Below, in pieces: positions 28,937-38,784 of a stretch of 45,509 bases of DNA. The notes beneath the pieces are model-generated. The model was given only the letters and a program-made list of their open reading frames with translations. It ran no database searches and had not been told where the DNA came from. Made by a program: the position numbers and the translations under genes. The first letter of the stretch is position 1. Every line of letters begins with the position of its first letter. Source of the stretch: Clostridia bacterium. GTDB taxonomy: Bacteria; Bacillota; Peptococcia; Peptococcales; BICA1-8. The DNA lies in contig JASKKI010000012.1 of the NCBI GenBank assembly GCA_030154225.1, positions 1-45,509 on the forward strand, read 5' to 3'.

Positions 28937-29764
28937 ATGCGGCCTATCTGGAAGGGAGCAATTTCCTTCGGTTTAGTAAATATCCCCATTAAGCTTTATA
29001 CAGCAACAGAATCAAAAGATATAAAGTTCCGCTTTCTTCATAAAGAATGCAAATCACCTATAAGGTATCAGAGATTTTGCCCGGTTTGCAACGAGGAAGT
29101 GGGGAATAATGAACTGGTGAAAGGATATGAATATGAATCCGGCCATTTTGTAGTTTTGGAAGATGAGGATTTTGAAAAAATTCCCTTGGAAAGTGTTAAA
29201 GCTATTGAGATTATTGATTTTGTTGATTTGTCCGAAATAGATCCCATATATTTTGTTAAATCATATTATTTAGCCCCTACAGAACTTGGTTTGAAACCAT
29301 ATCATTTACTGTTTAAAGCAATGCAGGAAACTGGTAAAATTGCCATTGCCCGTGTGGTTCTCAGGTCCAAAGAAACTTTGGCTTGTCTAAGATTGTATGA
29401 AAAGGCCTTATTAATGGAAACTATTTACTATCCCAACGAAATTCGCTCTCCGGAAATACTTCCTGAATTACATACAGAAGTAAACGTAAATAAAAATGAG
29501 TTAAAAGTGGCAAAAGACTTAATAATGAATTTAAGCACAGAGTTTAAACCTGAAAAATATACCAGTAACTATCGAGAAGCCCTGATGAAATTTATTGAAG
29601 CCAAGATAGCAGGAGAGGAAATAACTATTCCCCAACAACCGGAAAATGCAACGGTAGTAGATTTAATGGAAGCTTTAAAAGCCAGCTTGGCCCAGGTTGA
29701 AGGAGCCAAAGAAAAACCTAAAAAACGGGGGAGGAAGAAAAAGACTGAAAAAGTAGAAGTATAA
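28937..29764 (+). CDS. ku: Ku-like DNA end-binding protein (NHEJ)
   Basis: RPIWKGAISFGLVNIPIKLYTATESKDIKFRFLHKECKSPIRYQRFCPVC; basic C-terminal tail. Confidence 0.95.
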   Translation: MRPIWKGAISFGLVNIPIKLYTATESKDIKFRFLHKECKSPIRYQRFCPVCNEEVGNNELVKGYEYESGHFVVLEDEDFEKIPLESVKAIEIIDFVDLSEIDPIYFVKSYYLAPTELGLKPYHLLFKAMQETGKIAIARVVLRSKETLACLRLYEKALLMETIYYPNEIRSPEILPELHTEVNVNKNELKVAKDLIMNLSTEFKPEKYTSNYREALMKFIEAKIAGEEITIPQQPENATVVDLMEALKASLAQVEGAKEKPKKRGRKKKTEKVEV

Positions 29765-29781
29765 AGTCTGATGAAACTAGA

Positions 29782-29806
29782 AACCGGGTATTGCCCGGTT
29801 TTTTCA
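29782..29806 (+). terminator. Intrinsic terminator after ku
   Basis: AACCGGGTATTGCCCGGTTTTTT. Confidence 0.85.
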
Positions 29807-29878
29807 CATTTTTTTCCTGTAATTATCAGATAACACCGAAGATATTTATTACTAGATATTAAGGTTTCTGGTGATAGC

Positions 29879-30565
29879 ATGTTGATTATTATTAAAAAAG
29901 GTTTTGTTAAACAAATTTTAATTTCATTTATAATTGTTATTTTTTGTTTACTGGTTTATGAACATATTAGTTCGGATAAAGTTGCTGCTGTTATGGCCAG
30001 GGGAAACACAGTTATAGTTATTGATGCAGGACATGGTGGCAGAGATCCCGGGGCTGTTTACGGCACCATTTATGAAAAAAATATTAACCTGGATGTAGCT
30101 AAAAGATTACAAAAAATTTTAAAAAGGAAAGATTACAAGGTGGTTATGACCCGGAGTAAAGATGTAAATTTAGTTAACTGGAAAGATAATGGTTCATACC
30201 AGAGAGCTTCACTGTGGCAAAGGGCTTATATATCAAAGAAAAAAAATGCTGCTATCCTTGTTAGTATCCATTGTAATAGTGATAGCAGGGGAGCATTTTT
30301 CGGTCCTCAAACCTTTTACCATCCAAGGAGTGGTAGAGGGAGAAATTTAGCTGTTTCCATTCAAGAAGAGTTGATAAAAGTAAGGTATACCAGAAGGAAG
30401 GCCATTCCCGGGAATTATTATCTTTTAAATAATACTTACTCCACAACGGTGATTGTAGAATTGGGGTATTTATCAAATAGTAAAGACCGTAATTTTTTAT
30501 CTTCACCTGAATTTAGACAAAAATTTGCCCAGGCCATTGCCGATGGTATATGTAAAATCTATTAA
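29879..30565 (+). CDS. cwlD: CwlD-type N-acetylmuramoyl-L-alanine amidase
   Basis: IDAGHGGRDPGAVYGTIYEKNINLDVAKRL, SIHCNSD, VELGYLSNSKDRNFL. Confidence 0.88.
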   Translation: MLIIIKKGFVKQILISFIIVIFCLLVYEHISSDKVAAVMARGNTVIVIDAGHGGRDPGAVYGTIYEKNINLDVAKRLQKILKRKDYKVVMTRSKDVNLVNWKDNGSYQRASLWQRAYISKKKNAAILVSIHCNSDSRGAFFGPQTFYHPRSGRGRNLAVSIQEELIKVRYTRRKAIPGNYYLLNNTYSTTVIVELGYLSNSKDRNFLSSPEFRQKFAQAIADGICKIY

Positions 30566-30757
30566 AGCAATTTGTTCTATAATATAACAAAAAAATTAAA
30601 ATCTCTATTTTATAGTACAATGCAGGAAAAAACAAAAAAATGTTTAAATTCTTCAATAGAGAATTAATTTTTCTCTAATCTGTGAATAAGGAGGTGTTAA
30701 AAATCTTCGGATTTTAGAGAAAATTCAAAAAAAGTAAAAAAGTAAGGAGTGATTAAT

Positions 30758-32017
30758 ATGTTAGTATTTATTGGTGCTATTATTGTTATTGCTACCGTAT
30801 ATTTTTTAATTAAACAGTATGAATCCCGTATGGTTTTATTTACTGCAGGTCTTTTAATGGCTTTAATAGCTTTGCAGCCTATGGCTGGCCTTGATGCTTT
30901 TGCAAAGAGAATGACTACCGGTGGACTCATTCAAGCTATTTGTTCTGTTATGGGTTTTGCTTTTGTTATGAAATATACAGAATGTGATAAACACTTAGTA
31001 AATCTACTGGCTAATGGTTTAGCTAAAGTTAGACCTATTTTAATTCCAGGAGCAGTTTTAGGGACATTTGCAATCAATATTGCTTTACCAAGTGCTGCAG
31101 GGGTTTCCGCTGCCGTTGGTGCCATATTTATTCCATTATTAATCGGGGCTGGAATTCACCCGGCTACAGCTGCTACAGCGGTATTTGCTGGGACTTTTGG
31201 AAGTATGTATAATCCAGGTTTATCCCATAATCCTTTTATAGCTAAACTGGCCAATGTTGATGTTATGGATGTTATAGCCGTTCACTCAACGGCAGACCTT
31301 GCTGCTGGAATAATTGGAGCCATTAGTTTAACTATTGTAGCTAAGATACTTAAAGAAGATAAAGGATATATTGATGAAACAGCAGCTACATCATTAGAAA
31401 CCAAAGAAACATTCAATACAAATATTCTTTATGCTATTGTACCCGTTATTCCGGTAGTATTACTGGTTTTAGGGTCATCGGTAATTCCTGCTATCAAAAT
31501 GGGTGTTCCCCAAGCAATGCTGATAGGGGCCGTTATTGGTGTGGTAGTAACTCGAAAAAATCCTGCAGAAGTCACCAAGCAGTTTTTTGCAGGGATGGGT
31601 GATGCTTATGCCAAAATCATGGGTATTATTATTGCTGCCGCTGTGTTTGTTGAAGGTATGAAAGCAGTTGGGTTAGTTGATGCATTTATAAACATGCTAA
31701 TTAATTCTGAAAGTGTAGTTAAAATTGCCGCTACTTTTGGGCCGTTCCTTTTAGCTGTAGTATCAGGTTCCGGTGATGCCGCCGCCTTTGCCTTTAACGA
31801 AGCTGTAACACCCCATGCTGCAAAATTTAGTTTGGAAATTGTTAATATGGGTAGTATTGCTGCTTTAGGTGGTGCCTTAGGCCGTACTATGTCTCCAATC
31901 GCCGGTGCAGCTATTGTTTGTTCTTCCATTGCCGGTGTCAACCCCATGGAATTAGCTAAACGAAACGCACCTGGTATGATAATTGCAACTATAGTAGCTA
32001 TGTTCATTCTACTTTAA
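30758..32017 (+). CDS. DcuC-family anaerobic C4-dicarboxylate transporter-like protein
   Basis: GGLIQAICSVMGFAFVMKYTECDKHLV; SAAGVSAAVGAIFIPLLI; GSGDAAAFAFNEAVTPHA. Confidence 0.85.
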   Translation: MLVFIGAIIVIATVYFLIKQYESRMVLFTAGLLMALIALQPMAGLDAFAKRMTTGGLIQAICSVMGFAFVMKYTECDKHLVNLLANGLAKVRPILIPGAVLGTFAINIALPSAAGVSAAVGAIFIPLLIGAGIHPATAATAVFAGTFGSMYNPGLSHNPFIAKLANVDVMDVIAVHSTADLAAGIIGAISLTIVAKILKEDKGYIDETAATSLETKETFNTNILYAIVPVIPVVLLVLGSSVIPAIKMGVPQAMLIGAVIGVVVTRKNPAEVTKQFFAGMGDAYAKIMGIIIAAAVFVEGMKAVGLVDAFINMLINSESVVKIAATFGPFLLAVVSGSGDAAAFAFNEAVTPHAAKFSLEIVNMGSIAALGGALGRTMSPIAGAAIVCSSIAGVNPMELAKRNAPGMIIATIVAMFILL

Positions 32018-32048
32018 TACTATTAATAAATTAGAAGGAGTTTAAATT

Positions 32049-33293
32049 ATGAAAGTTAATAAAGAGAGGTTAAAACAGGATTTTGATAATATTGCCCGGT
32101 TTGGCAAATTAGATAACGGTGGGGTTACCAGATTGGCCTTTTCCGAAGAAGATTTAAAAGCCCGCCAGTATTTACTTGATGTCATGAAATCTCTTAACCT
32201 GAAAGTGAGTATTGATGCTTTTGGTAACATCCGTGGTAGGCGAGAAGGGCAGTTTGATCTTCCGCCTGTCATGATTGGTTCCCACCTTGATACAGTACCT
32301 AATGGTGGCCATTATGATGGTGTAATAGGAGTTATTGGTGCTTTAGAAGTAATCAGGGTTTTAAATGAAAATAACATTGTTACCAAACGACCTATTGAGG
32401 TGATTAATTTTTCCTGTGAAGAATCCAGCAGATTTAGAGCCGGTACTTTAGGTAGTAAGGTAATGGTAGGAAAATTTACTAAAGACAAGTTAAAAACTTC
32501 AATAGATAAAGATGGTATTAGTTTGTATGATGCTTTAAAACAGGCAGGTTATGATCCTGACCGATTGGAAGATGCACGCATAAATAACGGTGATATTTAT
32601 GCCTTTATGGAAATGCATATCGAACAGGGACCGGTATTGGAACAGGAAAAATACCAAGTTGGGATTGTAACAGCTATTGCTGCTCCCACAAGATTTAAAG
32701 TACTTATTGAAGGTAGAGCCGACCATTCCGGTAATACTCCGATGAATATGCGTAAAGATGCATTAACAGGTGCCAGTGCATTAATTTTAGGAGTTGAACA
32801 GATAGCCAAGAGTGAAGCAGGTGAAAGAACGGTAGGAACTGTAGGCTATGTATATGTAGAACCTGGTGCTATGAATGTTGTTCCCGGTAAAGTTGAGCTG
32901 GGTATTGATATTAGAGATATTAACAGTACAGATAAAAAGGTTGCCGTGAAAAAAGTAATAGATTTAATCCATAAAATCCAGAAACAAAGGAATCTAGAGA
33001 TCAAATATGAAATTTTAGCTGATGAAGAGCCTGTGGTTTTATCAAATAAGATAATAAGCTGCCTAGAAAATGAAGCGAAAAAGTACGGTTTTTCATATAA
33101 ACTTATGCCCAGTGGGGCTGGTCATGATGCTATGTATATGACCAATGTTACTAATGTAGGCATGATTTTTATACCCAGTATTAATGGGGTCAGTCATAAT
33201 ATTGCTGAATTCAGTCGTATGGAGGATATAAAAATGGGCACAGATTTGCTTTTAAAGGCTACAATAAAATTAGCCCAAGAAGAATGTGAATAA
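32049..33293 (+). CDS. M20 Zn-dependent hydrolase (allantoate / N-carbamoyl-L-amino acid amidohydrolase family)
   Basis: MIGSHLDTVPNGGHYDGVIGVIGALEV, CEESSRFRAGTLGSKVM, MPSGAGHDAMYM. Confidence 0.9.
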   Translation: MKVNKERLKQDFDNIARFGKLDNGGVTRLAFSEEDLKARQYLLDVMKSLNLKVSIDAFGNIRGRREGQFDLPPVMIGSHLDTVPNGGHYDGVIGVIGALEVIRVLNENNIVTKRPIEVINFSCEESSRFRAGTLGSKVMVGKFTKDKLKTSIDKDGISLYDALKQAGYDPDRLEDARINNGDIYAFMEMHIEQGPVLEQEKYQVGIVTAIAAPTRFKVLIEGRADHSGNTPMNMRKDALTGASALILGVEQIAKSEAGERTVGTVGYVYVEPGAMNVVPGKVELGIDIRDINSTDKKVAVKKVIDLIHKIQKQRNLEIKYEILADEEPVVLSNKIISCLENEAKKYGFSYKLMPSGAGHDAMYMTNVTNVGMIFIPSINGVSHNIAEFSRMEDIKMGTDLLLKATIKLAQEECE

Positions 33294-33479
33294 ATGCAGA
33301 TTAATATCTGAGAATTGGTAAAAAGTTTTGAGCCTCTGTTGGTAGAATACCGTCGAGATTTTCACAAACATCCTGAGTCTGGTTGGGCAGAATTTAGAAC
33401 TGGCCGCCAAAGTTATGAATCTGTTTTAGTTCAAGGATCAGAGTTACTGATAAGGATAGTATTGGATTTAATGGGGTAG
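33294..33479 (+). pseudogene. Remnant of an M20 amidohydrolase (AbgA/AbgB-like N-terminus)
   Basis: MQINI*ELVKSFEPLLVEYRRDFHKHPESGWAEFRT then degenerate sequence and stop. Confidence 0.7.
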
Positions 33480-33502
33480 ATTTTAATAAGGAGGTAAGAA
33501 GA

Positions 33503-34915
33503 GTGTCTTACAAATACGACCTAATACTGCAAAAAGGTTATGTGGTTGACCCAACTAGTAAAAGGGATGGAATAATGGACATAGCTATAGCCGCTGGCCA
33601 GATAGTAGAAATAGCTCCGGAAATTAATTCTACCCTTGCCGCAGAAAATTTTGATTTACAAGGCTATTATGTTCTCCCGGGGTTGGTTGAATTGCATATG
33701 CACGCTTCTGCCTGGCTGGGAGGCAGGTTCGGACATAAAATGCTTGTTCAGGCGGGAGTAACCTCTGCTTTGGATATGTCCGGTCCTATAGACAGTGTTC
33801 TGGATATAGCCAGGGATTATGGTGTAGGTTTAAATATTGCTTGTATTAAATATGTACGACCACAGCATACGGTCAATAGTACAAATCCCGATAAACAGGA
33901 ATTAGAGGAGTTGCTGGAACGCTGCCTGAAAAAAGGAGCAATTGGTTTAAAACTTCTAGGTGGACATTATCCTTTAACTCCTGAAGCCACAGCAAAAGCT
34001 ATTGAAGTGGCAAATGAAAACAAAGCCTATGTTGCTTTCCACGCCGGGACCTTGGAGAAAGGTTCTAATATTGAAGGGTTTTTAGAAGCTGTTGAATTAG
34101 CTGATGGGAAAGCATTACATCTAGCCCATATCAACAGTTACTGCCGGGGGTTAGTGCGACCATATATGACCGAAACGGAAGAGGCTATCATAGCTTTGGA
34201 AAATAACCCCAATATTCGCTCAGAATCCTATCTCTCACCGGTAAATGGTACTAGTGCCAAGTGTTTTAATGGAGAACCACAAAGTAATGTAACCAAAAAA
34301 TGTTTAATTACCGGGGGTTTTAAGGCAACTGAAGAGGGCTTGGAAAAAGCCATTATGGCGGGATGGGCCCAAATTAACATGGAAGCTGGAGGTAGAATGA
34401 TTTTAGCCACTGGTGAAGAAGCGGTAAACTTTTGGCGGCAAAAGGGAACAGATACTACAGTAAGTTTTAATGTTAATCCTCCTGAACCTCGCATTAGACT
34501 GGTAACGGCAAAGAGGAGAAATGGGAAATTTATTGTAGACTGCATAAGTACAGATGGTGGAGGTATTCCCCGTAATGTAACAGTAGAAATGGGGCTAGCT
34601 TTGGTTAAATTACAGGCTCTGACCATGCAGGAGTTTGTGATAAAAACTAGCTTTAATCCTGCCAGGATTCTGGGTCTTAATAATAAAGGACATTTCACAC
34701 TAGGGGCTGATGCAGACATTACTGTTGTTGATTTGGAAAGGCAAAAACCTATTATGAGTATTGCCAATGGTAAAGTCATTATGTTTAATGGTTATGTTTG
34801 CGGCCAAGGTAGTAAAATTATCACCACAGCTTCAGGAGTAGACTATATAAAAGAGAAAGGACTAGAGCCTATAGTTGTTCATTTGGATAAAAGTGGTTTT
34901 TATCAAGGATTGTAA
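33503..34915 (+). CDS. Amidohydrolase superfamily protein (dihydroorotase/hydantoinase/D-aminoacylase-like)
   Basis: LPGLVELHMHASAWLGG, GAIGLKLLGGHYPLT, LGADADITVVDLE. Confidence 0.85.
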   Translation: MSYKYDLILQKGYVVDPTSKRDGIMDIAIAAGQIVEIAPEINSTLAAENFDLQGYYVLPGLVELHMHASAWLGGRFGHKMLVQAGVTSALDMSGPIDSVLDIARDYGVGLNIACIKYVRPQHTVNSTNPDKQELEELLERCLKKGAIGLKLLGGHYPLTPEATAKAIEVANENKAYVAFHAGTLEKGSNIEGFLEAVELADGKALHLAHINSYCRGLVRPYMTETEEAIIALENNPNIRSESYLSPVNGTSAKCFNGEPQSNVTKKCLITGGFKATEEGLEKAIMAGWAQINMEAGGRMILATGEEAVNFWRQKGTDTTVSFNVNPPEPRIRLVTAKRRNGKFIVDCISTDGGGIPRNVTVEMGLALVKLQALTMQEFVIKTSFNPARILGLNNKGHFTLGADADITVVDLERQKPIMSIANGKVIMFNGYVCGQGSKIITTASGVDYIKEKGLEPIVVHLDKSGFYQGL

Positions 34916-35060
34916 AAAATTTTTGTCTTGTATAAAATAACTATTATAAAACCTAATGATAAATTTTAATATTAAAATTAATTTTATTGACTAGAGTTTT
35001 TATAATAAATGAAAATTGCAGGAAAATACTGATTTTTATAGAATTTGTTATAGAATAATT

Positions 35061-35091
35061 CTTTTGTAACCAGTTGTATAAGTTACAAAAG
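35061..35091. repeat. Inverted repeat CTTTTGTAAC/GTTACAAAAG upstream of gltP-like gene
   Basis: 10 bp perfect arms, 11 nt loop. Confidence 0.6.
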
Positions 35092-35132
35092 GATTGAATA
35101 AATATATTTGAATAAAAAAGGAGGTAAGGAAG

Positions 35133-36356
35133 TTGGGTAAAATGAGACTATCCACAAAAATTTTAGTAGGTTTAGTTTTGGGTGTTATTGTAGGTCTATT
35201 CGTACCAACTGCATTTGCCAACACATTTCTTAAACCAATTGGGACTTTATTTATACGTTTAATCAAAATGGTTATTGTACCTTTAGTTTTCTCTTCCTTG
35301 GTTGTCGGGGCTTCTAGTGTTGGTGATGTTAAAAAACTGGGACGCATGGGTGGTAAAACAATTGCTTATTATTTAATTACTACAGCTATTGCAGTTATTA
35401 TAGGTCTTACTTTAGGTAACATCTTACAGCCTGGTGCCGGTTTGGAATTGCCGGTAGATGCAAAATATGAAGGAAAAGAAGCTCCTGCCATAGTCGATGT
35501 TTTATTAAATGTTATTCCCACTAATCCGCTAGATGCTTTAGTTAATGGTAATATGTTACAAATCATATTCTTTGCTATATTTGTAGGTATTAGTATCACC
35601 GTTGTAGGCAGTAAAGCTGAGCCAGTAAAAAGTTTCTTTGATGGTTTTGCCGAGATAATGTACAAAATCACCGGGTTAGTAATGGAAGTTGCTCCTTATG
35701 GTGTATTTGGTTTAATTGCTCCTGTAGTAGCCCAATATGGACTTGATGTACTGGCACCTCTGGCAATGGTTATTTTTGCGGTATATCTAGGTGCTATTAT
35801 CCATGGGGCAGTAGTCTACTCAACGGCGGTTAAAGTTATTGGTAAGATGAGCCCTATTACTTTCTTTAAAGGTATTTTCCCTGCTCAGGTAATTGCCTTC
35901 TCTACCTGTAGTAGTGCCGGGACTTTACCTGCGACAATCCAGTCTGTGGAAGAAAACCTGGGTGTTTCCAATGATGTAGCTAGCTTTGTTCTACCTTTAG
36001 GGGCTACCATTAACATGGATGGTACTTCCCTGTATCAGGGTGTTTGTGCACTCTTTGTAGCTCAGGTTTATGGCCTAGATTTATCCATGGGTCAACAACT
36101 TACTGTAGTTCTCACAGGTACTTTAGCTTCTATCGGGGCTGCAGGGGTTCCAGGGGCTGGTTTGATCATGTTAACTATGGTTTTGGCTTCTGTAGGTTTA
36201 CCTTTGGACGGTGTTGCACTGGTTGCAGGTATTGACCGTATTTTAGATATGGCCCGTACAACTTTAAATGTTACAGGTGATGCTTCAGCTGCAGTAATTG
36301 TAGCTGCTACTGAAAATGATTTAACTATTCCTAGTGATAGTAACATTTCTGCCTAA
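35133..36356 (+). CDS. Dicarboxylate/amino acid:cation (DAACS) symporter
   Basis: FIRLIKMVIVPLVFSSLVVG, FSTCSSAGTLPATIQ, LPLGATINMDGTSLYQG, ILDMARTTLNVTGDA. Confidence 0.95.
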   Translation: MGKMRLSTKILVGLVLGVIVGLFVPTAFANTFLKPIGTLFIRLIKMVIVPLVFSSLVVGASSVGDVKKLGRMGGKTIAYYLITTAIAVIIGLTLGNILQPGAGLELPVDAKYEGKEAPAIVDVLLNVIPTNPLDALVNGNMLQIIFFAIFVGISITVVGSKAEPVKSFFDGFAEIMYKITGLVMEVAPYGVFGLIAPVVAQYGLDVLAPLAMVIFAVYLGAIIHGAVVYSTAVKVIGKMSPITFFKGIFPAQVIAFSTCSSAGTLPATIQSVEENLGVSNDVASFVLPLGATINMDGTSLYQGVCALFVAQVYGLDLSMGQQLTVVLTGTLASIGAAGVPGAGLIMLTMVLASVGLPLDGVALVAGIDRILDMARTTLNVTGDASAAVIVAATENDLTIPSDSNISA

Positions 36357-36416
36357 AAAAGTATGTTCAACATGATTTTTAACAGCTAGACATGTGGACG
36401 GATTTGATGATAATAA

Positions 36417-36442
36417 AGCGTGACCGGTCGGGTCACGTTTTA
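36417..36442. terminator. Bidirectional intrinsic terminator
   Basis: GCGTGACCGGTCGGGTCACGTTTT between convergent genes. Confidence 0.75.
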
Positions 36443-37279
36443 TTTTGCGAAAAATAACTGCTGTCCTTTAACTTTATATCCATTAATTATTTCTTTACCT
36501 TCCTGAGATGTAATAAACTCAATGAAAGCCATGGCACCTTTATAATTAACACTGGGATGCTTGTCCGGATTTATAGCTATGATACCATAAGGGTTAAGAA
36601 GAGGAGGGTCACCTTCTATTAAAACCTCTAATTTCAAATTATCTTTCATACTTATAAAGGTTCCTCTATCAGTTAAGGTATAGCCCTGTTTTTCACTGGT
36701 CATTACTAAAGTATCTCCCATTCCCTTGTTGACAGCCAGGTACCAGTCACCTTCAGGTTTCACTCCTGTTTTTTCCCATAGTTGCTTTTCTTTTTTATGT
36801 GTACCTGAATTATCTCCCCTGGATAAAAACTCACCTTTTTTTGTTTCTGACAATTTCTTTAATCCTTCAAATATTCCTAATCCTTTAATACCGGCTGGAT
36901 CGTTTTTGGGGCCTACTATAACAAAGTCATTATACATAACATCTCTACGGTTAACACCAAAACCGTCGGCAACAAACTTATCTTCTGCAGCTCTGGCATG
37001 AACTAAAACAACATCACAATCTCCCAGTTCACCCGTTTTAAGGGCCTGACCTGTCCCTTGGGAAATAACATCAACTTTATAGCCGGTTTTCTTTTCGAAA
37101 ACAGGTAAAAGCTGATCCAGTAATCCCGAATCCTTGGTACTGGTAGTAGTTGCCAAAACAATTGTTTTATCTTCCTGTGGTTCAGAACCTTGCTTATTAG
37201 TTTTAGGTTCTTGTTTAGCACATCCTACCATGGAAAAAATAATAAGTACTATTAAAAGATAAGTTAATAATTTTCTCAT
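36440..37279 (-). CDS. tupA: Tungstate ABC transporter substrate-binding lipoprotein
   Basis: Lipobox MVGCA; LATTTSTKDSGLLDQLLPVFEKKTGYKVDVISQGTGQALKTGELGDCDVVLVHA. Confidence 0.9.
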   Translation of the reverse strand: MRKLLTYLLIVLIIFSMVGCAKQEPKTNKQGSEPQEDKTIVLATTTSTKDSGLLDQLLPVFEKKTGYKVDVISQGTGQALKTGELGDCDVVLVHARAAEDKFVADGFGVNRRDVMYNDFVIVGPKNDPAGIKGLGIFEGLKKLSETKKGEFLSRGDNSGTHKKEKQLWEKTGVKPEGDWYLAVNKGMGDTLVMTSEKQGYTLTDRGTFISMKDNLKLEVLIEGDPPLLNPYGIIAINPDKHPSVNYKGAMAFIEFITSQEGKEIINGYKVKGQQLFFAK

Positions 37280-37475
37280 AAATATATCCCTCCTCAAAAA
37301 ATTAAAGTATAGACTTGGCATTGTATTTTTTTTACATCACTTCCCTCCTTCTTATTTAACACATTAAAATAATTGTGCACCGCAGCCCCTTTAATGCTTT
37401 TTTATAAGAATTATTTCTTAGACTTGCATTAAGAGGTTGCAACGACTCAGTTATTATGTAATGGGGGCCATAAAA

Positions 37476-37510
37476 ATATCTCCTACCATTTGTTTTGTGG
37501 TAGGAGATAT
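37476..37510 (-). terminator. Second intrinsic terminator between riboswitch and tupA
   Basis: Perfect 13 bp stem ATATCTCCTACCA/TGGTAGGAGATAT followed on minus strand by TTTTTAT. Confidence 0.75.
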
Positions 37511-37519
37511 AAAGATAGT

Positions 37520-37680
37520 ATAAAAAAAGTGTCTCCGAAAGAAGACACTCCCCAAGGCACCCTAAAACTGGAATTACCTTTATAATCCTCCTTTCCACAA
37601 TGGGAGGCATCGATGTTTCCAACGATACCCTACAGGTTTGCACTCCATAGGTATTAAACCTGAAGGAATTACAAACTCGG
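37520..37680 (-). ncRNA. Moco/Tuco-type riboswitch with terminator upstream of tupA
   Basis: Minus strand: GGGTATCGTTGGAAACATCGATGCCTCCCATTGTGGAAAGGAGG...GGGTGCCTTGGGGAGTGTCTTCTTTCGGAGACACTTTTTTTA. Confidence 0.75.
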
Positions 37681-37733
37681 AGATATTAAGTTCAAAATAA
37701 TTATATTATGTTACTAATGATTTGTCTAGAAAT

Positions 37734-37931
37734 TTATTCTTCAACTGCTTTATTTAGTGCATCGATTAATTCACCAACATTAATACCATGAACAGTTGCA
37801 CCTTGTTCAATGTTTTCAAAACGAGCTGCTGCACAGCCAAGACAACCCATACCAAAGTTCATGAACACTTGAGCAGTTTGGGGATATTTTTGTACAACTT
37901 CAACAATACTCATATCTTTAGTTATTTTCAT
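37734..37931 (-). CDS. DUF1858-domain protein
   Basis: ITKDMSIVEVVQKYPQTAQVFMNFGMGCLGCAAARFENIEQGA. Confidence 0.88.
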   Translation of the reverse strand: MKITKDMSIVEVVQKYPQTAQVFMNFGMGCLGCAAARFENIEQGATVHGINVGELIDALNKAVEE

Positions 37932-38065
37932 TTAAAAAACCTCCTAAAATTAAAAATCATTGATTAGTATACCAAAATAGACTACTTTTTACAATGATAC
38001 AAAGCATAATGTATTTTTTTTAGAGCAAATTAAACTTAATTGAAATTATGAGGAGGTTTTAAATA

Positions 38066-38293
38066 ATGAGTTCTGACGGAAATATAAAATTTGGTGGCAT
38101 GAAATTTGAACAAAAGGTCAGTACTAGAAAAATCAACAAGTTTGTTGATGACCTTCCTGAAGAGAAAAAGCAGTCTATGTTTCAGGTTGTAAATGAATTG
38201 GTAGATGCTGGCATGATTAAACTTCTCAATCAGGTGACTACTATCGATGATGAAATGGTGGAGTGGCAGGAGACTAATACAGGCGATGAATAA
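38066..38293 (+). CDS. Hypothetical protein
   Basis: ORF with GAGGAGG RBS, 75 aa. Confidence 0.6.
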   Translation: MSSDGNIKFGGMKFEQKVSTRKINKFVDDLPEEKKQSMFQVVNELVDAGMIKLLNQVTTIDDEMVEWQETNTGDE

Positions 38294-38430
38294 CAATATT
38301 AAGGTGCTGTCTGAATAGCGGCACCTTGTGTTGTTACGGTACGTTTTTTCTTATAAAAAGCAGGATATAGTGATTTTTTCACGAAATAGAAATACACTAT
38401 TTAATAAGGGATAAGAGGGGAGTTTATAAT

Positions 38431-38784
38431 TTGCTTTTAATTAGTTATATGTTTGCAGCGGCCTTGGAGTTAGTAATGACAGTAAAGAACTTTCAATTGG
38501 GAAACCTATCTTATGCCTGGTCTTTTGGTTTTTTATTGTTTCTTAGTGTAGCATCTATACCTTTAGAGACAAGTGAAATGGGGAAGATGGTAAGGGCTGA
38601 ATTTAAAAGCTTAGGAGTGGATACAGCCAAATATGATTTAATTTCCAACTTAGGTAGATCTTTTGCATATATTTTAATAATTGTGAATGTTTTTGATTAT
38701 ATAGCAGGCCTCATTACTGCCTACAGTATAACTTTCATCATGCTTGTTTTAGCTATTTTTAAATATGTCCGGGCTGAAAAGTAA
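38431..38784 (+). CDS. Hypothetical membrane protein
   Basis: Four hydrophobic segments; TTG start. Confidence 0.6.
   Translation: MLLISYMFAAALELVMTVKNFQLGNLSYAWSFGFLLFLSVASIPLETSEMGKMVRAEFKSLGVDTAKYDLISNLGRSFAYILIIVNVFDYIAGLITAYSITFIMLVLAIFKYVRAEK

Noticed and set aside
31606-32007. Long minus-strand ORFs opposite transporter and hydrolase genes (e.g. 31606-32007, 34228-34779, 36092-36346)
   Set aside because: Antisense shadows of well-supported CDSs with low-complexity composition and no family motifs.
37356-37643. 95 aa minus-strand ORF
   Set aside because: Overlaps the Moco-type leader and both terminators; no RBS or family resemblance.
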